Below, piece after piece: positions 44,430 to 54,489 of a stretch of 64,000 nt of DNA. Each line of letters starts with the position of its first letter. The stretch's first letter is position 1. Origin of the DNA: Gonatopus flavifemur (taxonomy: Eukaryota > Arthropoda > Insecta > Hymenoptera > Dryinidae); the NCBI GenBank assembly GCA_018340375.1, contig JAFFJZ010000017.1, positions 6,810,001 to 6,874,000 on the forward strand, written 5' to 3'. The translations under genes and the position numbers were made by a program. The notes beneath the pieces are model-generated. The model made no database searches. It worked only from the letters and a program-made list of their open reading frames with translations, and was not told the DNA's origin.

Positions 44430-45669
44430 ACACATGGGCTGGAAAGTTCCGGGCCTAACACAAAGATGGCGCGAATTTTACTGCATTCACCTGTTTTTCA
44501 ATTAGTACTAAGCTTCAAAAGACAGCTGTCAACATTTTATGATATTCTATTGATCAGTTTGTGTGTTATTGTACTGAGAGTGACGCTACTTTTGTTATTT
44601 TCAAAACAATGGATCAAAAACAATTTCGTGTTTTAATTTTACACTGCTTCTTGATGGGAAAAAATACCGTTCGAGCGAAGCAATGGCTTGAAAAGTGTTA
44701 TGGGGACTCCGCTCCATCAGAAACCACAATGAAACGTTGGTTTGCTGACTTCAAACGTGGTCATAGAGACACCGATGATGCAGAACGCAGTGGACGTCCA
44801 AATGAGGCGGTAACACCAGGAAACATGAAAAAAATCCACAAAATCGTTTGGAATGATCGAAAAGTGAAGTTGCGTGAGTTAGCTGACATCGTAAAAATAT
44901 CAAAAGAACGTGTGGGCTTTATGTTGCATGAGCAGTTAACTATGAGAAAGCTCTGTTCAAAGTGGGTGCCGCGTTTGCTCACTGTTGACCAAAAACAAGA
45001 ACGCGTTGATGTCTCTGAGCAGTGTTTGGCCATGTTTAAACGTAATAAGCAGGAATTTTTGCGTCGATATGTTACAATGGATGAAACATGGATCCATCAC
45101 TTCACTCCGGAATCAAAACGATCGTCATCTGAGTGGACAGTCACTGGTGAACCTTGTCCAAAGCGCCCGAAAGCACAACAATCGGCTCGAAAGGTTAGGG
45201 CCTCGGTATTTTGGGATGTGCGTGGTGTAATATTCATCGACTATCTTGAGAAGGGAAATACCATCAACGGTGAATATTATGTCGCATTATTGGAGCGTTT
45301 GAAGGTCGAAATTGCAAAGAAACGACCGCATATGGCAAAGAAAAAAATTTTATTCCATCAAGACAACACACCATGTCACAAGCCAATCAAAACAATGGCA
45401 AAACTACATGAATTGAACTCCGAATTGCTTCCACGTCCACCGTATTCGCCAGATTTGGCTCCCAGCGACTACTGTTCCCAGACCTACAAAAAATGCTCGC
45501 CGATTTTGAGGCAAAAGATAAATCGTTCTATAAAAGTGGTATTGAAATATTAGAGCGGCGCTGGAATGGTTGTGTTGTTCTTGATGGAGATTACGTTGAT
45601 GAATAAAGCTAATTTGAACAAAAAAACCGTGTTTTCTTTGTTAGGCCCGGGACTTTTCAGCCCAAGTGT
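44430..45669 (+). mobile_element. mariner element 2 (irritans-like)
   Basis: The ends are ACACATGGGCTGGAAAG and the complement of ACACTTGGGCTGAAAAG, continuing into cc(g)gggcctaaca. TA flanks both sides (44428-44429, 45670-45671). The terminal sequence and the encoded YSPDLAPSDY motif fit the irritans group, by memory. Confidence 0.9.
44609..45604 (+). pseudogene. irritans-like mariner transposase, frameshifted and internally deleted at its C-terminus
   Basis: I choose ATG 44609 (MDQKQFRVLILHCFLMGKN), the family start; ATG 44561 adds an unlike leader. Residues 1-115 carry the two helix-turn-helix regions. Catalytic residues: MDETWIHHFTPESK (first Asp), LFHQDNTPCHK (second) and YSPDLAPSDY (third), with 34 residues between the last two. 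Straight after SPDLAPSDY the frame shifts, and the previous frame reads into junk to TAG 45551-45553. In the shifted frame FPDLQKMLA joins EAKDKSFYKSGIE, skipping about 20 residues normally present, and ends GDYVDE-TAA near 45604. So there are two lesions: a small indel and an in-frame deletion. Not expected to be active. Confidence 0.88.
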
Positions 45670-45671
45670 TA

Positions 45672-46120
45672 TTGTTATTCTCCGGTGAAAATATAAGAGA
45701 TTTTCCTATACACTATTCTGTTCATTCCAAATGCCTTAATTAATACCAATTCTTACAAATCAGTATTATAAGTTGTCGTTCACTATCCGGAGAATAAATC
45801 AACACTCACTAATTACAGAAATGCACTTTTCCAAATCACCGGCAATGAATGAATTCTCGAATAACCAGACAGGAAATTACCTACTATCTTTGTGAGCCCT
45901 GGTTTGAATATCTAATTAAACCGAAATATTTTTGAAGTAAAGGCTTTCAAATTACTCAGGAACTGTTCCGAATACTTCCGAACCGAAATTTGACACATGT
46001 AAAGAGTTTGAAATTTTCCGCATTACAGTTGATCCCGCCAACTTCCGCAATTCAGATGAGCAAAATTTAGGTTTACTTCCATATTACCTGAATTACATTA
46101 TAAATTTGGTTCATTTCCGA
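45672..46120. other. Anonymous DNA between mariner 2 and the 213-bp repeats
   Basis: Nothing recognisable beyond sequence grading into the repeat series (ttccgaaccgaaatttgac). Confidence 0.4.
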
Positions 46121-46129
46121 AAAAGTGGA

Positions 46130-46900
46130 AAAAAACTGTTTCTGTGACTTTCAACTTTATTTCCGTACAAATGAGCTTAGGCAACGTTAGGAATAGTATA
46201 TGCAAAATGGCTTCCAATTACTTGGGGACAGTTTAGGTGCTGACGTAGTCCCATATACTTATGAAAAATGGGAAACCAGATTTTGAGAAATGTTTCCGCA
46301 TTTCGTGACTCGACCGACTTCTGCGAGTTTACGTTGAAACCTAAGCGGCAGCTTCTGTGCGTTTCAACTTTTTTCCCGCATCAATGACATTGGGAACAGT
46401 TACAAATAGTATACACAAAACGTTTCCCAACAACTTGGGGACATTTTGGGGTTTGATGTAATCACGTTTACTCACGAAAACTCGGAAAAAAAAGTTTTGA
46501 CGAAAGTTTCCGCATCTCGTGACCTGATCGACGTACGCGAGTTTATGTTGAAACTTAAACAAAATACTTCCGTGCATTTCAACTCTATTTCCGTACAAAT
46601 GAGCTTGGGAACAGTTGAGAATAGTGTACACAAAAAGGCTTCCAATTACTTGGGGACAGTTTAGGTGCCGATGTACTTCCGTTTACTTATGAACAATGGA
46701 AAACCAGATTTTGACAAATGTTTTCGCTTTTCGTGACTTGACCGACTCTCGCGAGTTGACGTTGAAACCGAAGCAAACATCCTCCAAGCATTTCAACTTT
46801 ATTTCCGCACCAATGGGCTTGGGAACAGTTACGGATAGTACACACAAAATCTTTTCCAATAACTTGGAGACATTTTGGGGTTTGTAAGTATCTGGGTAAT
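46130..46900 (+). repeat. ~213-bp tandem repeats
   Basis: The mark (c)aaatgagctt.gg.aac(a)gtta recurs at ~46169, 46382, 46598 and 46809, with tttcgtgac(t/c)tgaccgac and cttggggaca(g/t)ttt at fixed offsets. The open frames here are repeat-derived. Related sequence (cggagatggatcggaaatac) occurs near 52455, past the foldback element and mariner 3. Confidence 0.75.
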
Positions 46901-47173
46901 TGAATACCCCCAAGTATATTTGAGCCGGAATAGATCGGAAATACATGTCACGTCCATTCCGCTGGAACAGCCAAATGAGCACAATCCAATATGAACTATA
47001 TGAGGATTTTTCGCTTTTTTTTTGCTAATTTTTTGCTATAATATCGAATTTTTCGCTCCGGTAGTTTTCGAGAAAATGGAGGTTGTGTCAGCGGAACAGT
47101 TCCGCTGGAACAACCATTGATAAAGGGGGCATGAAATGGTAAAAGGAATGCATAGGAATTATTCGCTTTTTAT

Positions 47174-47434
47174 TTGCTCCAAGAATATGCTAGATTAATC
47201 TCATTTAAACCCAAGGATAAGGGAATAACAGATATTCGTGAGGAAATTGGAATACTTGGATATTGGGATGGAGCGATATCGTCATACGAGAGAAGATTTC
47301 TTGGGGACTTTGACATTGCAGATCATACGTCAGGGAGACAGCTGTGCATACTAATTGAGGTGTGGACGAGTATAAACTGTAGAGAGGGATTGGAATTTGA
47401 AAGTATGAATTATGCTGGAAATCTATACTTGTGA
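47174..47434 (+). other. Conserved ~87-codon frame in the left arm of the foldback element
   Basis: The frame contains RLISFKPKDKGITDIREE and GRQLCILIEVWTSI and has a close mirror in the right arm (50186-50452, minus strand, starting at an upstream Met). Differences between the two (for example K/E, I/V, S/A) do not break either frame. No domain is recognised. It may be the remnant of a gene captured in the arms, or simply an open stretch kept alike by arm-to-arm conversion. Confidence 0.35.
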
Positions 47435-47499
47435 AATATTCACAAAATGTGAAATATTCGCGATTTTCTAATCACACTTTGTTTTTCGGAGTCAAGGAG

Positions 47500-48600
47500 A
47501 CGGTTTTGCCTGAGGTATTAATCGGAATAGTTGTGGTGAACCTCGAACAATAAGGTGAGAACCAGCGAAAAAATCTAGGATGGTTTAGAGCAGAGCAAAA
47601 AAATCGAGGGGCGCTAGAAGTCTCGAATATTCGCGATTTTTTCGTCAAACTTTGGTTTTCTGGAACCAAGCCACGTTTTTCCCTCATATAAGCATCAGAA
47701 TACTTGAACCACAACCCCTACGACCAGGTGATAATCAGCAAAAAAATCCAGGACAGTGTACAGCAGAGCAAAAAAATCGAGGGTCGCTGGAAATGTCCAA
47801 TATTCGCTATTTTCTCATCAAACTTTGTTTTTCGGAGTCCAGATGCCGTTTTCGCTTCATGTATCATTCGGAATAGTTGTGGTACACCTCCAAAAATGAG
47901 GTGAGAACCAGCAAAAAATCCAGGATGATATAGAGCAGAGCAAAAAAATCGAGGGTCGCTGAAAGTCTCGAATATTTGCGATTTTCCGTCAAACTTTTGT
48001 TTTCTGGAACCAAACCACGTTTTTTCCGCATATAATTATCAGAATAGTTGCACCACAACCCCTACGACCAGATGATAAGCAGCAAAAAAATCCAGGACAG
48101 TGTAGAGCAGAGCAAAAACATCGAGGGTCGCTGGAAATGTCAAATATTCGCGACTTTATCATCAAACGTTGTTTTTAGGAGTCCAGATGCCATTTTCGCT
48201 CCATGTATCATTCGGAATAGTTGTAGTACACCCCCAGAAATGAGGTGGGAACCAGCAAAAAAATCCAGGATGGTTTAGAGCAGAGCAAAAAAATCGAGGG
48301 GCGCTGGAAATGTCCAATATTCGCGATTTTCTCATCAATTTTTGTTTTTCGGAGTCCAGATGCCGTTTTCGCTTCATGTATCATCCAGAATAGTTGTAGT
48401 ACAACTCCAAAAATGAGGTGAGAACCAGCAAAAAAATCCGGGATGGTTTAGAGCAGAGCAAAAAAATCCAGGATGGTTTAGAGCAGAGCAAAAAAATCGA
48501 GGGTCGCTGGAAGTCTCGAATATTCGCAATTTTTTCGTCAAACTTTGGTTTTCTGGAACCAAGCCACCAGAATACTCGAACCACAACCCCTATGCTCATA
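47500..48600 (+). repeat. Forward array of ~172-bp alternating A/B monomers
   Basis: gagcagagcaaaaaaatcga recurs at ~47590, 47762, 47934, 48104, 48283 and 48481. Monomers alternate between type A (tctggaaccaagccacgttt) and type B (cggagtccagatgccgtttt), giving a ~345-bp dimeric unit. Confidence 0.85.
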
Positions 48601-50130
48601 TGAGGGGAAAACGTGGCACGGTTCCAGAGCACCAAAGTTTGACGAAGAAATCACGAATATTCGAGACTTCCAGCGACCCTCGACTTTTTTGCTCTGCTCT
48701 GTATCATCCTGGTTTTTTTTGCTGATTCTCACCTCATATCCGGGGGTGTACTACAACTACTCCGAATGATACATGCAGCGGAAACGGGATCTGGACTCCG
48801 AAAAACAGAGTTTGATGGGAAAATCGCGAATATTGGACATTTCCAGCGACCCTCGATTTTTTTGCTCTGCTCTACACTGTCCTGGATTTTTTTGCTGCTT
48901 ATCAACCGGTCGTAGGGCTTGTGGTGCAACTCTTCTGATGCTTATATGAGGGAAAAACGTGGCTTGGTTCCAGAAAACCAAAGTTCCACGAAAAAATCGG
49001 AAATATTCGAGACTTCTAGCAACCCTCGATTTTTTTGCTCTGCTTTATACCAATCGGATTTTTTTGCTGGTTCTCACCTCATTTTCGGAGGTGTACTACA
49101 ACTATTCCGAATGATACATGAAGCGAAAACGGCATCTGGACCCCGAAAACCAAAGTTTGATGAGAAACCGCGAATATTGGACATTTCCAGCGACCCACGA
49201 TTTTTTTGCTCTGCTCTACACTGTCTTGGATTTTTCTGCTGATTATCACCTGGTCGTTTGGGTTGTGGTGCAACTATTCTGATGCTCATATGAGGGAAAA
49301 ACGTGGCACGGTTCCAGAGCACCAAAGTTTGACGAAAAAATCGCAAATATTCGAAACCTCCAGGGACCCTCGATTTTTTTGCTCTGCTCTATATCATCCT
49401 GTTTTTTTTTGCTGATCCTCACCTCATATCTGGGGGTGTACTACAACTACTCCGGATGATACATGAAGCGAAAACGGCATCTGGACCCCGAAAACCAAAG
49501 TTTGATGAGAAACCGCGAATATTGGACATTTCCAGCGACCCTCGATTTTTTTGCTCTGCTCTACACTGTCCTGGATTTTTTTGCTGCTTATCAACCGGTC
49601 GTAGGGCTTGTGGTGCAACTCTTCTGATGCTTATATGAGGGAAAAACGTGGCTTGGTTCCAGAAAACCAAAGTTCCACGAAAAAATCGGAAATATTCGAG
49701 ACTTCTAGCGACCCTCGATTTTTTTGCTCTGCTCTATACCATCCTGGATTCTTTTGCTGGTTCTCACCTCATTTCTGGAGGTGTACTACAACTATCTCGA
49801 ATGATACATGAAGCGAAAACGGCATCTGGACTCCGAAAAACAAAGTTTGATGAGAAAATCGCGAATATTGGACATTTCCAGCGACCCTCGATTTTTTTGC
49901 TGATTATCACCTGGTCGTAGGGGTTGTGGTTCAAGTATTCTGATGCTTATATGAGGGAAAAACGTGGCTTGGTTCCAGAAAACCAAAGTTTGACGAAAAA
50001 ATCGCGAATATCCGAGACTTCTAGCGACCCTCGATTTTTTTACTCTGCTCTAAACCATCCTGGATTTTTTCGCTGGTTCTCACCTTATCGTTTGAGGCTG
50101 ACCACAACTATTCCGATTCATACCTCAGGC
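48600..50130 (-). repeat. Reverse array of ~172-bp alternating A/B monomers
   Basis: tcgatttttttgctctgctc recurs at ~48685, 48855, 49030, 49200, 49370, 49540 and 49712, spaced about 172 bp, with the same A/B alternation on the opposite strand. It has about three more monomers than the forward array. Confidence 0.85.
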
Positions 50131-50185
50131 AAAACCGTCTCCTCGACTCCGAAAAACAAAGTGTGATCAGAAAATCGCGAATATT

Positions 50186-50452
50186 TCACAAGTATAGATT
50201 TCCAGCATAATTCATACTTTCAAATTCCAATTTCTTTCTACACTTTATACTCGTCCACACCTCGATTAGTATGCACAGCTGTCTCCCTGACGTATGATCT
50301 ACAATGCCAAAGTCCCCAAGAAATCTTCTCTCGTATGCCGATATCGCACCGTCCCAATATCCAAGTATTCCATTTTCCTCACGAATATCTGTTACTCCCT
50401 TATCCTTGGGTTCAAATGAGATCAATCTAGCATATTCTTGGAGCAAATACAA
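50186..50452 (-). other. Mirror of the ~87-codon frame in the right arm
   Basis: Minus-strand counterpart of 47174-47434, differing at about nine residues and carrying an extra Met-Tyr-Leu at the start. See that entry. Confidence 0.35.
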
Positions 50453-50896
50453 AGCGAATAATTCCTATGCATTCCTTTCACCATTTCATGCCCCCTATAT
50501 CAATGGTTGTTCCAGCGGAACTGTTCCGCTGACACAACCTTCATTTTCTCGAAAACTACCGGAGCGAAAAATTCGATATTATAGAAAAAAAATTAGCAAA
50601 AAAAAGCGAAAAATCCTCATATAGTTCATATTGGATTGTGCTCATTTGACTGTTCCAGCGGAATGGACGTTACATGTCAACTGTGTTTGTAGGCCTGAAC
50701 GGAAGGCCGTGGAAGTTGAGTAGGTCACATATGACCTCGTGAACAATTGTCAAAATTCCATTTCCGATTTTCCACAAGTAAACTTAGACAGATTTGAATC
50801 TAAGATGTACCTGAATGATTGGAAGTCATCTACTAGGTGTACCGGTATGAAATAAGCGTTTTTTGTGAAAATGAAACACTAATTGCGAATGGGAAA

Positions 50897-51953
50897 GTAG
50901 AAAAAATTTATTCAAAGTATTGACCATTGCTTTCTACACATTTTGACCACCTTTCTGGCAATTTGTGGACACCGCGCCAATAGAAATGTTCGTCTTTTGA
51001 AGCGAACCAATCAAACACCCAATTTTCGACTTCTTAGTAGGGATCGAAGTGCTGCTCAGCCAATGCGTGTCCCATCGGTAAAAACAAATGGTAGTCGGAA
51101 GGAGCCAAGTCTGGTGAATACGGCGGGTAAGGTAGCAGCTCTCAGCCAAGTGCTTTGATTGTATCCTGAACCGGTTTCGCTTTGTGTGCAGGTGCATTGT
51201 GGTGTAATAAAACTACTTCACCGTGTCTTCTGGCCCATTCAGTCGTTTTTCGATCAATGAATGGTTCAAATTGATCATTTTTTGTCTGCAGCGGTTAGTA
51301 TTAAAAGTTTCACCAGGCTTTAGAAATTCATGATACACCACACCTTTTTTGTCCCACCAAACACAGAGCATTGCCTTCTTACCGAATCGATCTGGTTTTG
51401 CAGTCGATGTTGATGGTTGTCCCGGATTAACCCATGATTTCCTCCGTTTAGGATTCTTAAAATGAATCCACTTTTCATCGCCAATAACAATTCGATGCGA
51501 AACTGATTTTCTTTCGTGTCTTTGAAGCAAAATGTCACAAGTGTTTTTTCGGTTTCCCATCTGCCTTTCATTCAAGTCATGTGGCACCCATTTTCCACAC
51601 TTTTGGATCCTCCCCATAGCTTTCAAACGGTCAGAAATTGTTTGTTGTGCAACATTTAACATTGCTGCCATTTGCTTTTGACTTAAAGTATCATCTACAT
51701 CCAATATTGCTTGCAGTTCGGTGTCTTCAAACTTTTTTGGTGGTTTTCCACGTTCTTCATTTCTCACATCAAAATCATTATCTCTGAACCGTTGAAACCA
51801 TCTTTTGCATGTTGCTTCTGATGGAGTATGATCACCATATGCCTCGACAAGCATCCGATGCGACTCTGCAGTACTTTTCTTCGAATGGAAACAAAAAATT
51901 AATTCTTTCCGCAAATCATCACTTTCTGGTACAAAATTCGACATTTTCAACAC
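50897..51953 (-). pseudogene. mariner transposase, heavily decayed
   Basis: Minus-strand frame from ATG 51953; the second Met (MSNFVPESDDLRKELIFCF, ~51944) is the family-like start. Two helix-turn-helix regions and GDEKWIHFKNPKRRKSW (first catalytic Asp) are intact. Near 51225 the frame shifts after LIEKRLNGPEDTVK. In the shifted frame the second catalytic site reads LLHHNAPAHK, so the Asp has become His. Two stop codons follow (a TGA where relatives have Trp, near 51145, and a TAA near 51035). The third site YSPDLAPSDYHLF and the C-terminus (SNGQYFE, TAA near 50897) are preserved. It is enzymatically dead. Confidence 0.88.
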
Positions 51954-52105
51954 GATGGAAAAATATGATGTGGTTTGTTCAATGACTTGATGTTTATTAA
52001 ATACGTTTGACCGATGTCATACCAACCAAACAGAACAAAAATCAAGGCTCGTTGACAGCCAATGTTTCCTATCGACACATTTGTATCTTAATGCTCACTT
52101 CATAC

Positions 52106-52394
52106 ACGGAGAGAATTTTGTAGGATAGATTACTACAATTATTTTGTAACGCTGGACTATACTGACACTCTGACTAAAATCACTGAACGTTTATTCAGGA
52201 ATGCTTTGCGTGCATCTCTTTTTACGATTGAGACGTTGTAACCTTTCTTTGTTTTGTTTCCAATTTTACTATAATCTATCGTAATTCAAATCATTATCAT
52301 CGCAATATTCCTCGTAAGGTCAGTATGGTTTACAAAAACATAGTAATATTGAACAAATTTTTTACGCAATGTATACTACAAAAATTTCTCCGTG
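52106..52394. mobile_element. 289-bp TA-flanked MITE with CACGGAGA ends, inserted in mariner 3
   Basis: CACGGAGAGAATTTTGTAG at 52106 and CTACAAAAATTTCTCCGTG ending at 52394 are inverted; TA at 52104-52105 and 52395-52396. Removing it and one TA rebuilds the mariner terminal repeat. Confidence 0.85.
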
Positions 52395-52409
52395 TACCGG
52401 TACACCTGG

Positions 52410-53260
52410 TACACGATCAGGAAACGTAATCACCTTCAAGTATATTCGTGCGGAGATGGATCGGAAATACATGGAAACACTTTTCTTGCGTCTACACGGA
52501 AATGAACCGAAACAGAATCGCGCATGCGTGATCAAACTTTTGATCACCTCTACAATTTCAGTGACAGTGTTTGCTCTTGGAACAGCATGTGAGGATGGTT
52601 TAGCTGGTTTACAGGTTGAGGAGGTAAGTGTTATAGTTCGGTAGCTTCGTTAAGAGTTCAAATCCCCTTTAGGAGGGAACAAATTTATCGTCACTTCCAA
52701 GTGGAATGCAAAAATGTAGGTGTTCACAGAATCATAGAATGGATCGAATGTTTGAATTAATCCGAAATAATCTTTATTTTATTTTTGCTCCAGTTCTTGG
52801 TAAATCGAATATTGAATTTCAAGTGAATTGTTCCTCCAAATGCGGAACGGAACCTCACAGATCAAATTTTTGAATTGCGGAAAGTTGATGCAATCGTTTG
52901 TTTTATTAAAGCTTGAAGTTGACCTAAGTAAGTTGATTAATGAAATATGGAAACAATACTAAAGCCATTGGATGCGTTTATTTGGAAATGATGCATAGAT
53001 AATGGTGTTTAGTTTTATTTCCGAAATTTACGAGACAAAAACACATAGTAGGTCGGAAGTAGTCGTAAGTAGAATTTTTTGTTGACGTTTATTTAGTTTT
53101 CTTTACCAGGCATTGAATATGTCTCCAAGACGTAAGATCCAAATAAAACAATAAACAGAACATTACACCTATACCATCTAGCTGAAGTATAGGGACATCG
53201 ATATTGCCACCGCAGCCAAACGGATGGTTCTAGGAGCGACACAGATTGCTACGATATTAA
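52410..53260. other. Anonymous DNA with weak repeat relics
   Basis: It includes sequence related to the 213-bp repeats (~52430-52480) and a weak tRNA-like box B (gagttcaaatcc, ~52650). No gene was recognised. Confidence 0.4.
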
Positions 53261-53266
53261 TCTGTA

Positions 53267-53584
53267 CCCAAGCAGCAACAGAATCTCAAAGCATATACGA
53301 AATAGAAACGTTCGTAGAATGTACGAATGAAATACGAAGATCATATAATGAACGTTCATAGAATGCTCGAATGAGAATGTTTTAAATATACTTAGAACGT
53401 ACATAGTACATTCGAAACGTACGATATTCATTCAATCGACGTTCGATTGACGTACCATCGTATATTCCATCACATACGTTCGATGAATATGCATAGCTCC
53501 TATGAAACTGTCTCGTTGGAATATGCATAGAACATATTTCGATTATTGGAAAAGCGTTCATAATACATTCTGGTGCTGCTTGGG
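53267..53584. mobile_element. 318-bp palindromic MITE, intact copy
   Basis: cccaagcagcaacagaat at 53267 and attctggtgctgcttggg ending at 53584, flanked by TA (53265-53266, 53585-53586). The interior is made of gaacgttc/cattcgaa-type palindromes. It serves as the reference for the broken copy at 11798-16052, which runs in the opposite orientation. Confidence 0.85.
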
Positions 53585-53933
53585 TATTGTTCTAAAACGA
53601 TATAAGTATCGCCACTGTAGCTGACTGCCCAAACCACACTTCAGATGGTTAGTATAACCACAGATTCCTTTCAGTGTAGGCAATGTAAGCTTCACGATCT
53701 GAGAAATCCAAATAATCAAATTGAAATGCTAGGCTTGTTTTGATATCTTGGAAAATTCACCGTGAGTTTTATTATGTATCGTTGAGGGAATACTAGCGAC
53801 GATATCGAACCTCTCTTTCTATCGTATAGGCGTGTCCTTTTCTCGGATGGTAACGCTAATGTCATCTCAATAACTCACGAATGAAACATTCACAAAAAAA
53901 ATTTGAAAAATTTGTGCACAAAATTGTGCTTTG

Positions 53934-54150
53934 CACAGAAAAAAATAATTTATTCGAATCTAAGAAATTGTTATTTGAATAGGTCTAAGTGAATATTTCT
54001 GTAACGAGAATAAATATTTAGTATTTGAAAGAAACAACCAATAACACATGAAATTCGAAATAAACAAAATATTCATTCCCGCCGGAGAAATATTTACTTT
54101 GACTTATTCAAATAACATTTTTATAAATTCAAAGAAATATGTTTCCTCGT
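53934..54150. mobile_element. Hairpin MITE rich in attattcaaat motifs
   Basis: ttattcgaatctaagaaatt and gttatttgaataggtctaag on the left have inverted relatives on the right (acttattcaaataacattt, attcaaagaaata). Ends near 53934 and 54150 are approximate. Confidence 0.5.
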
Positions 54151-54270
54151 ATGATGCCTTTGGAACGTCTAGTTCTGGTAGGCTTACTCCAGAATAGAGA
54201 CAATAATTGAATAATGAATTTCAATCGATTCCCATACGGAACATATTCTTTTCCGTCACTCAAGGAGAAA

Positions 54271-54489
54271 ACAGCGTACCACCCGAATGAACATTTTGTC
54301 TGGAAGAACTGAACTGATGAATCAGTCCAAAATTTTCAGGGAATAATCTTTGATACTTCAAAAATTCGGGCTATGTACTGCAATTTATAAAGTATCAAAG
54401 ATTATACTCTGAAAATTTCAGACTGTTTTGAAAGTTCAGTTCGAAGAAATCTTGCAGAAAAATTCTACACTTGGATGGTACGCTGGTAT
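54271..54489. mobile_element. MITE with (at)accagcgtacc ends, uninterrupted copy
   Basis: acagcgtaccacccgaatg at the left and the complement of ataccagcgtaccatccaag at the right. The inner inverted pair includes gaactgaact / agttcagttc and tctttgatact / agtatcaaaga. Same family as 6719-7036. Confidence 0.65.

Larger units (their letters stand above)
46950..50670. mobile_element. 3.7-kb foldback element
   Basis: The ends are ACGTCCATTCCGCTGGAACA at 46950 and its complement ending at 50670, flanked by a perfect 8-bp duplication TACATGTC (46942-46949, 50671-50678). Outer arms of ~500-550 bp (46950-~47500; ~50130-50670) are inverted copies, including mirrored open frames of ~85 codons. Inside are ~172-bp monomers, forward from ~47500 to ~48600 and reversed from ~48600 to ~50130, so nearly the whole element folds on itself. 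There is no transposase. The architecture recalls Drosophila FB and Galileo elements; the 8-bp duplication would suit hAT- or P-type mobilisation. Confidence 0.88.
50836..52406 (-). mobile_element. mariner element 3, with a MITE inserted in one terminal repeat
   Basis: The left end is GGTGTACCGGTATGAAATAA after TA (50834-50835). The right end, read inward, is GGTGTACCGGTA up to the MITE at 52106-52394 and continues beyond it as TGAAGTGAGCATT. The right-hand TA has become TG. The transposase is encoded on the minus strand. Confidence 0.8.

Noticed and set aside
46341..46982. Frames of 72-99 codons on both strands
   Set aside because: They are derived from the ~213-bp repeat, itself a multiple of three; no domain.
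47472..50166. About twenty frames of 60-107 codons on both strands
   Set aside because: All are translations of the ~172-bp monomers in various frames; the near-identical peptides follow the repeat, and no start or gene context is consistent.
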